A stretch of DNA of 9,208 nt, from positions 1 to 9,208 of the forward strand of contig JABXGV010000226.1 of NCBI GenBank assembly GCA_016550485.1. Direction: 5' to 3'. Of this stretch, positions 7,301-9,208 are shown in pieces. This DNA comes from an archaeon (GTDB taxonomy: Archaea > Asgardarchaeota > Hermodarchaeia > Hermodarchaeales > Hermodarchaeaceae). The notes under the pieces are model-generated. The model saw only the letters and a list, made by a program, of their open reading frames with translations. It searched no databases and was not told where the DNA came from. Numbering within the stretch: the first letter of the stretch is position 1; every line of letters starts with the position of its first letter. Made by a program: the position numbers and the translations under genes.

Positions 7301-7960
7301 GACCTTATTTTTACGTTGACAGACCAGCCGGAATCCGAGCGAGACGAGCGGATGGCCTTGCATATCATCGAGCTTCATAGGCGCCGAGATATCCCCCGAG
7401 AGCCACCTATTTCGATGGATCTTCTTCGGAAGTACATCGCTCACGCTCGGCGAGAGATTAAGCCGCTTCTTACTGAGGAGGCTTTGAAGGTTCTGAAGGA
7501 TTTCTACCTTCAGATGCGCAAGATGGGGGAACGAGAGAACGCGCCTGTCCCAATTACCGCTCGGCAGTTGGAGTCTCTCATTCGCCTCGCAGAGGCTCAT
7601 GCGAAGATGGCACTGCGTGAAAAAGTGTTAGCCGATGATGCCCAGTCAGCTATTAGGTTGGTTCATATTTCGCTTAGACAGGTGGGCGTAGATCCGGAAA
7701 CTGGTCAGTTTGACATCGATTCTATTGTAGTGGGCCGACCTAAATCTCAAAGCGATAAAATCCAGTCAATCCTCAAGATGATTCGCGAGTTACAAGAGGA
7801 AATTGGTGGAGCAGTGCCCTTAGAGAAACTAGAGCAACGAGCTGAACTAGAAGGGATAACTCGCGAGTTTCTTCAACGAGCCATTATCCAGCTTAGAGAT
7901 AAGGAAGGACTCATCTTCGAACCCCGACCTGGAATGCTCAAATACATCAAGAGCAGCTAG
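4301..7960 (+). CDS. mcm: MCM replicative helicase with an in-frame intein
   Basis: MCM forms the hexameric 3'-5' DNA helicase of archaeal replication. The ORF encodes 1219 residues; removing intein residues 344-872 leaves 690, the normal archaeal length. The N-terminal OB domain carries a zinc site with C142, C145, C163 and C168. The ATPase has Walker A GDPGTAK (337-343) completed by the SQLLKY that follows the intein (from 873). Further on are Walker B GLAAIDEFDKM with D930 and E931, sensor 1 AAANP with N974, and the arginine finger LLSRFDLIF with R999. A C-terminal winged helix covers the last ~70 residues. GAGGTGG at 4291-4297 can serve as ribosome-binding site, and the start overlaps the gins stop by 11 bases. 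Third-position base use changes along the extein: C/A-rich before about 7195 and T/G-rich for several hundred bases after. No frameshift is seen. Confidence 0.95.
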   Translation: MVAEEIDFAARIEDFLNSFKTVEGETPYRDAIERLETSDKRSVVVQFDHIASHDPELAKAIRENPDQAIEAASTAIHRIARVVIPDYARSVETFHIRFREVPDDVSVRDIRSEHIGNLIKVDAMVTRVSDVKPLLVEGVFKCRQCGNVMVIPQAGQYTPPPFCSEKACGSRRGPFDLLAEKSKFTDWQKIRLQEKPEELPPGTLPRALDCFLLDDLVDLARPGDPVRIVGVLKSSQDISAVRRKAAPTFSVFLMTNSVDVLEREADRLEITPKEKEEIIKLSQDPLIHRKIINSVAPSIYGLTDIKEAVILLLFGGVGKELSDGVKIRGDSNILLVGDPGTAKSIDGSELIYIGQSTDNGIKWTREKIGPFIDTLMESNVERTVLQGDTEILPLDGESNLYTQAMDPLTLKVQRARIFEVSRHKTKHLVRIQTRSGRSVLATPDHSFTTIEGGQLKVTKIQDLRLGVYLPIARNLRFNEEQAALDLTEDFLQTDMVSTETIRSQIALVNAGLTSARSAASAANVTPNTIGDIIHGRVIIPSGSWLRRKRDTSWFPRWLPLNSSLARIIGIYLAEGNVHNNDICISSTDNSIKSVVEEDLIAVFGKASVYKRRILYCQSSIAQWFEQNFGTGAANKRLPDLFLAASLSFRCNLLSAYFSGDGTVDERGAAVTAITKSEQLAYQISDLLSTLNIYTTIKRREVTKGLYKGRVYYQLRIQGVDVLQYHKHIGFVSSEKQKELDQLVRRLISRTRYQSRDIIPNFGTLLKQAVRELGLRSSRGSWTRSFIGELRGKTYRQRMGRKYLQKVVTKLRHCQTRNRQSPSLKRLEALAYSDIFWDPIIKIEHVNDETTVYDIATSDGHFLLAQGNLIVHNSQLLKYIAALAPRGLYTSGKGSTAAGLTAAVLRDPDTEGLTLEAGALVLADRGLAAIDEFDKMRPQDRTAIHEAMEQHTISIAKAGIVATLNARTAILAAANPLLGRYVAERPFNENVNLPVPLLSRFDLIFTLTDQPESERDERMALHIIELHRRRDIPREPPISMDLLRKYIAHARREIKPLLTEEALKVLKDFYLQMRKMGERENAPVPITARQLESLIRLAEAHAKMALREKVLADDAQSAIRLVHISLRQVGVDPETGQFDIDSIVVGRPKSQSDKIQSILKMIRELQEEIGGAVPLEKLEQRAELEGITREFLQRAIIQLRDKEGLIFEPRPGMLKYIKSS
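5330..6916 (+). other. LAGLIDADG intein in the MCM Walker A motif
   Basis: This 529-residue intein (MCM residues 344-872) should splice itself out of the precursor. It starts with Ser1 (SIDGSELIYIG, block A) right after GDPGTAK. Block B is ATPDHSF with T442 and H445. A homing-endonuclease domain has two LAGLIDADG-type motifs, IIGIYLAEGNV (E574) and LLSAYFSGDGTV (D660). Block F is VYDIATSDGHFLLA, and block G is LIVHN with H871 and N872, followed by Ser as the +1 residue. All splicing residues are therefore present, with Ser rather than the commoner Cys as first nucleophile. Residues ~490-550 look like an added helix-turn-helix DNA-binding part. Joining the exteins restores GDPGTAKSQLL, a perfect MCM P-loop. 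Inteins in archaeal MCM P-loops are known, so the position is conserved practice for homing into essential sites. Confidence 0.93.
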
Positions 7961-7965
7961 TAAGC

Positions 7966-7970
7966 AGGTG
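7966..7970 (+). promoter_or_regulatory. Possible Shine-Dalgarno of hel308
   Basis: AGGTG lies ten bases before ATA 7981 and 13 before GTA 7984, the codon at which related proteins begin. It is the only plausible ribosome-binding site between mcm and hel308, and it points to initiation near 7981-7984 although neither codon is a standard start. Confidence 0.35.
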
Positions 7971-7983
7971 GGAAGCAGCGATA

Positions 7984-9208
7984 GTACGTATCAGCGAATT
8001 ACCTTTGCCAGAAAAAGTCAAAGCATTTTACGCAAAACAAAACATCACGACACTCTATCCTCCACAGCAAAAGGCAATAGAGGCAGGAGCCCTAGATGGG
8101 AAAAACCTAGTCGCTGCGATACCAACAGCTTCAGGAAAAACGCTTATCGCCGAAACGTGTTTTCTAAAAACGATTCTTGAACGTGGAATGAAATGTCTAT
8201 ATTTGACCCCCCTTCGAGCCCTAGCTTCTGAGAAATACGACGATTTCCTTCTGTTTGAGGAATTAGGCGTGAAGGTTGGTGTGACCACGGGAGATTACGA
8301 TTCGGCAGATGAAAAACTTGGGGTCTATGATCTCCTCGTATGCACGAATGAGCGGGCCGATTCCCTGCTCCGCCACCAAGCAAGCTGGTTATCTCAAATT
8401 GGAATTGTCATCGCTGATGAGGTCCACCTCATCAACGACACAGGCCGTGGACCAACCTTAGAGGTTGTTCTTGTCAGGTTGAAACAGGTTGCACCTAAAG
8501 CCCAAATCCTTGCACTCAGCGCAACGGTGGGCAACGCGGAGGAGCTTGCCGCTTGGCTTGAAGGGGTGGCTGTGACGAGTGAGTGGCGTCCTGTGACACT
8601 GCGGGAGGGTGTCTATCACGAGGGCAGAGTGAGATTTGCTGAAGGTGATGAAGAAAGATATACGCCCGCTTCATCGTTTCCTATCGGTGATATCACACGT
8701 CAAGTGCTCCGTGACGAGGGTCAGCTCCTAATCTTCCTAAATACAAGGAAATCAGCGATGAATACGGCTCAGCGCCTAGGCCCCATTGTATCTCGCTTCT
8801 TATCCAAACAGGATAGAAGTGAACTAGATGAAATTTCTAGGCGTATTCTACAATCAGGAGAAGTCACTCAGGTAACTGACAGACTAGCCAAACTTGTTAG
8901 TGCAGGCGTCGCATTCCATCATGCAGGACTCCGTCATACTGAACGAAAACTTATCGAAGACGCTTTCCGTCAAGCCTTAATCAAAGCTGTGTGCTGCACT
9001 CCCACTCTCGCCGCTGGCATCAATATGCCTGCAAGGTTAGTTGTTATCAACGAGTATCGTCGGTTCGACCGGACTGAAGGTTATCAACCAATACCTGTCT
9101 TGGAGTATAAACAGATGGCGGGTCGTGCTGGGCGGCCGAAATATGATAAAACGGGAACTTCTGTTCTTATGGCTAGACGGCATGAAGAAGTAGCGTTCCT
9201 TATGGATA
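7984..9208 (+). CDS. hel308: Hel308-type Ski2-like DNA helicase, 3' end cut by the window
   Basis: Hel308 is a superfamily 2 3'-5' helicase that remodels stalled replication forks. The frame is open from 7903 to the window edge; counting from GTA 7984 gives 408 residues, so about the last 300 (rest of domain 2, winged helix, ratchet, C-terminal domain) are missing. Visible are ISELPLPEK (3-11), the Q motif LYPPQQ (24-29), motif I PTASGKT (47-53, K52), Ia TPLRALASEKY (75-85), II ADEVHLI (144-150), III LSATVGN (178-184), IV LLIFLNTRKS (248-257), V TPTLAAGINMPAR (339-351) and VI QMAGRAGRPKYD (377-388). No ATG or GTG occurs in frame between 7903 and the conserved N terminus; TTG 8005 would drop seven conserved residues. 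ATA 7981 or GTA 7984 are the positions expected for a start, so a non-standard start, a point mutation or a sequence error is likely. It follows mcm by about 20 bases, as part of the same operon. Confidence 0.9.

Noticed and set aside
7968..8180. GTG-started 70-codon frame after mcm
   Set aside because: It overlaps hel308 out of frame and is rich in Ser/Arg/Lys without motifs. It matters only as a possible frameshift start for hel308.
1..9208. CRISPR array, tRNA or rRNA genes
   Set aside because: No regularly spaced repeats, cloverleaf with conserved TTCGA arm, or rRNA segments were seen on either strand.

Overview
The window is archaeal DNA. It holds an uninterrupted replication gene cluster that occurs only in archaea: an Orc1/Cdc6 initiator, a GINS subunit with the B-A domain order, an MCM helicase split by an intein, and a Hel308-type Ski2-like helicase. 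Ribosome-binding sites are of the GGAGGTGAT type. A GINS gene next to mcm is a familiar arrangement in Thermoproteota (for example Sulfolobus gins23-mcm), so a TACK or Asgard lineage is likely. The sequence alone does not let me name the phylum.

Region 1 (1-~2467) is an accessory module with visibly more G+C-rich coding sequence than what follows. A T/G-rich leader (1-186) precedes a 185-residue protein with a possible PD-(D/E)XK-like nuclease core (187-744). Next comes a TnpB-type RNA-guided nuclease (772-2439). No TnpA transposase or serine recombinase is present. In the TnpB the usual second RuvC acidic residue is a Gly, while a Glu sits just before the zinc ribbon, as in the rearranged active site known from Fanzor proteins and some TnpBs. 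The last ~80 codons of the tnpB ORF are G+C-rich, low in protein-like character and full of nested hairpins, which fits an overlapping omega/re-RNA.

Region 2 (2440-2505) is a 66-bp spacer with an inverted repeat, AT-rich sequence and short direct repeats that run into the start of orc1.

Region 3 (2506-end) is the replication operon, all on the + strand with gaps of 6 bp (orc1-gins), an 11-bp overlap (gins-mcm) and about 20 bp (mcm-hel308). Orc1/Cdc6 would mark the origin and load MCM, GINS would activate MCM as part of the CMG complex, and Hel308 would act at stalled forks. The mcm gene carries a 529-residue intein with a LAGLIDADG homing endonuclease domain, inserted exactly in the Walker A motif, so no active helicase can form without splicing. 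The hel308 frame is intact to the window edge but has no ATG, GTG or TTG where the family's proteins begin.

The points most worth following up are the nuclease-TnpB pair next to an initiator gene, the rearranged TnpB active site with its candidate RNA, the P-loop intein and the missing hel308 start codon.
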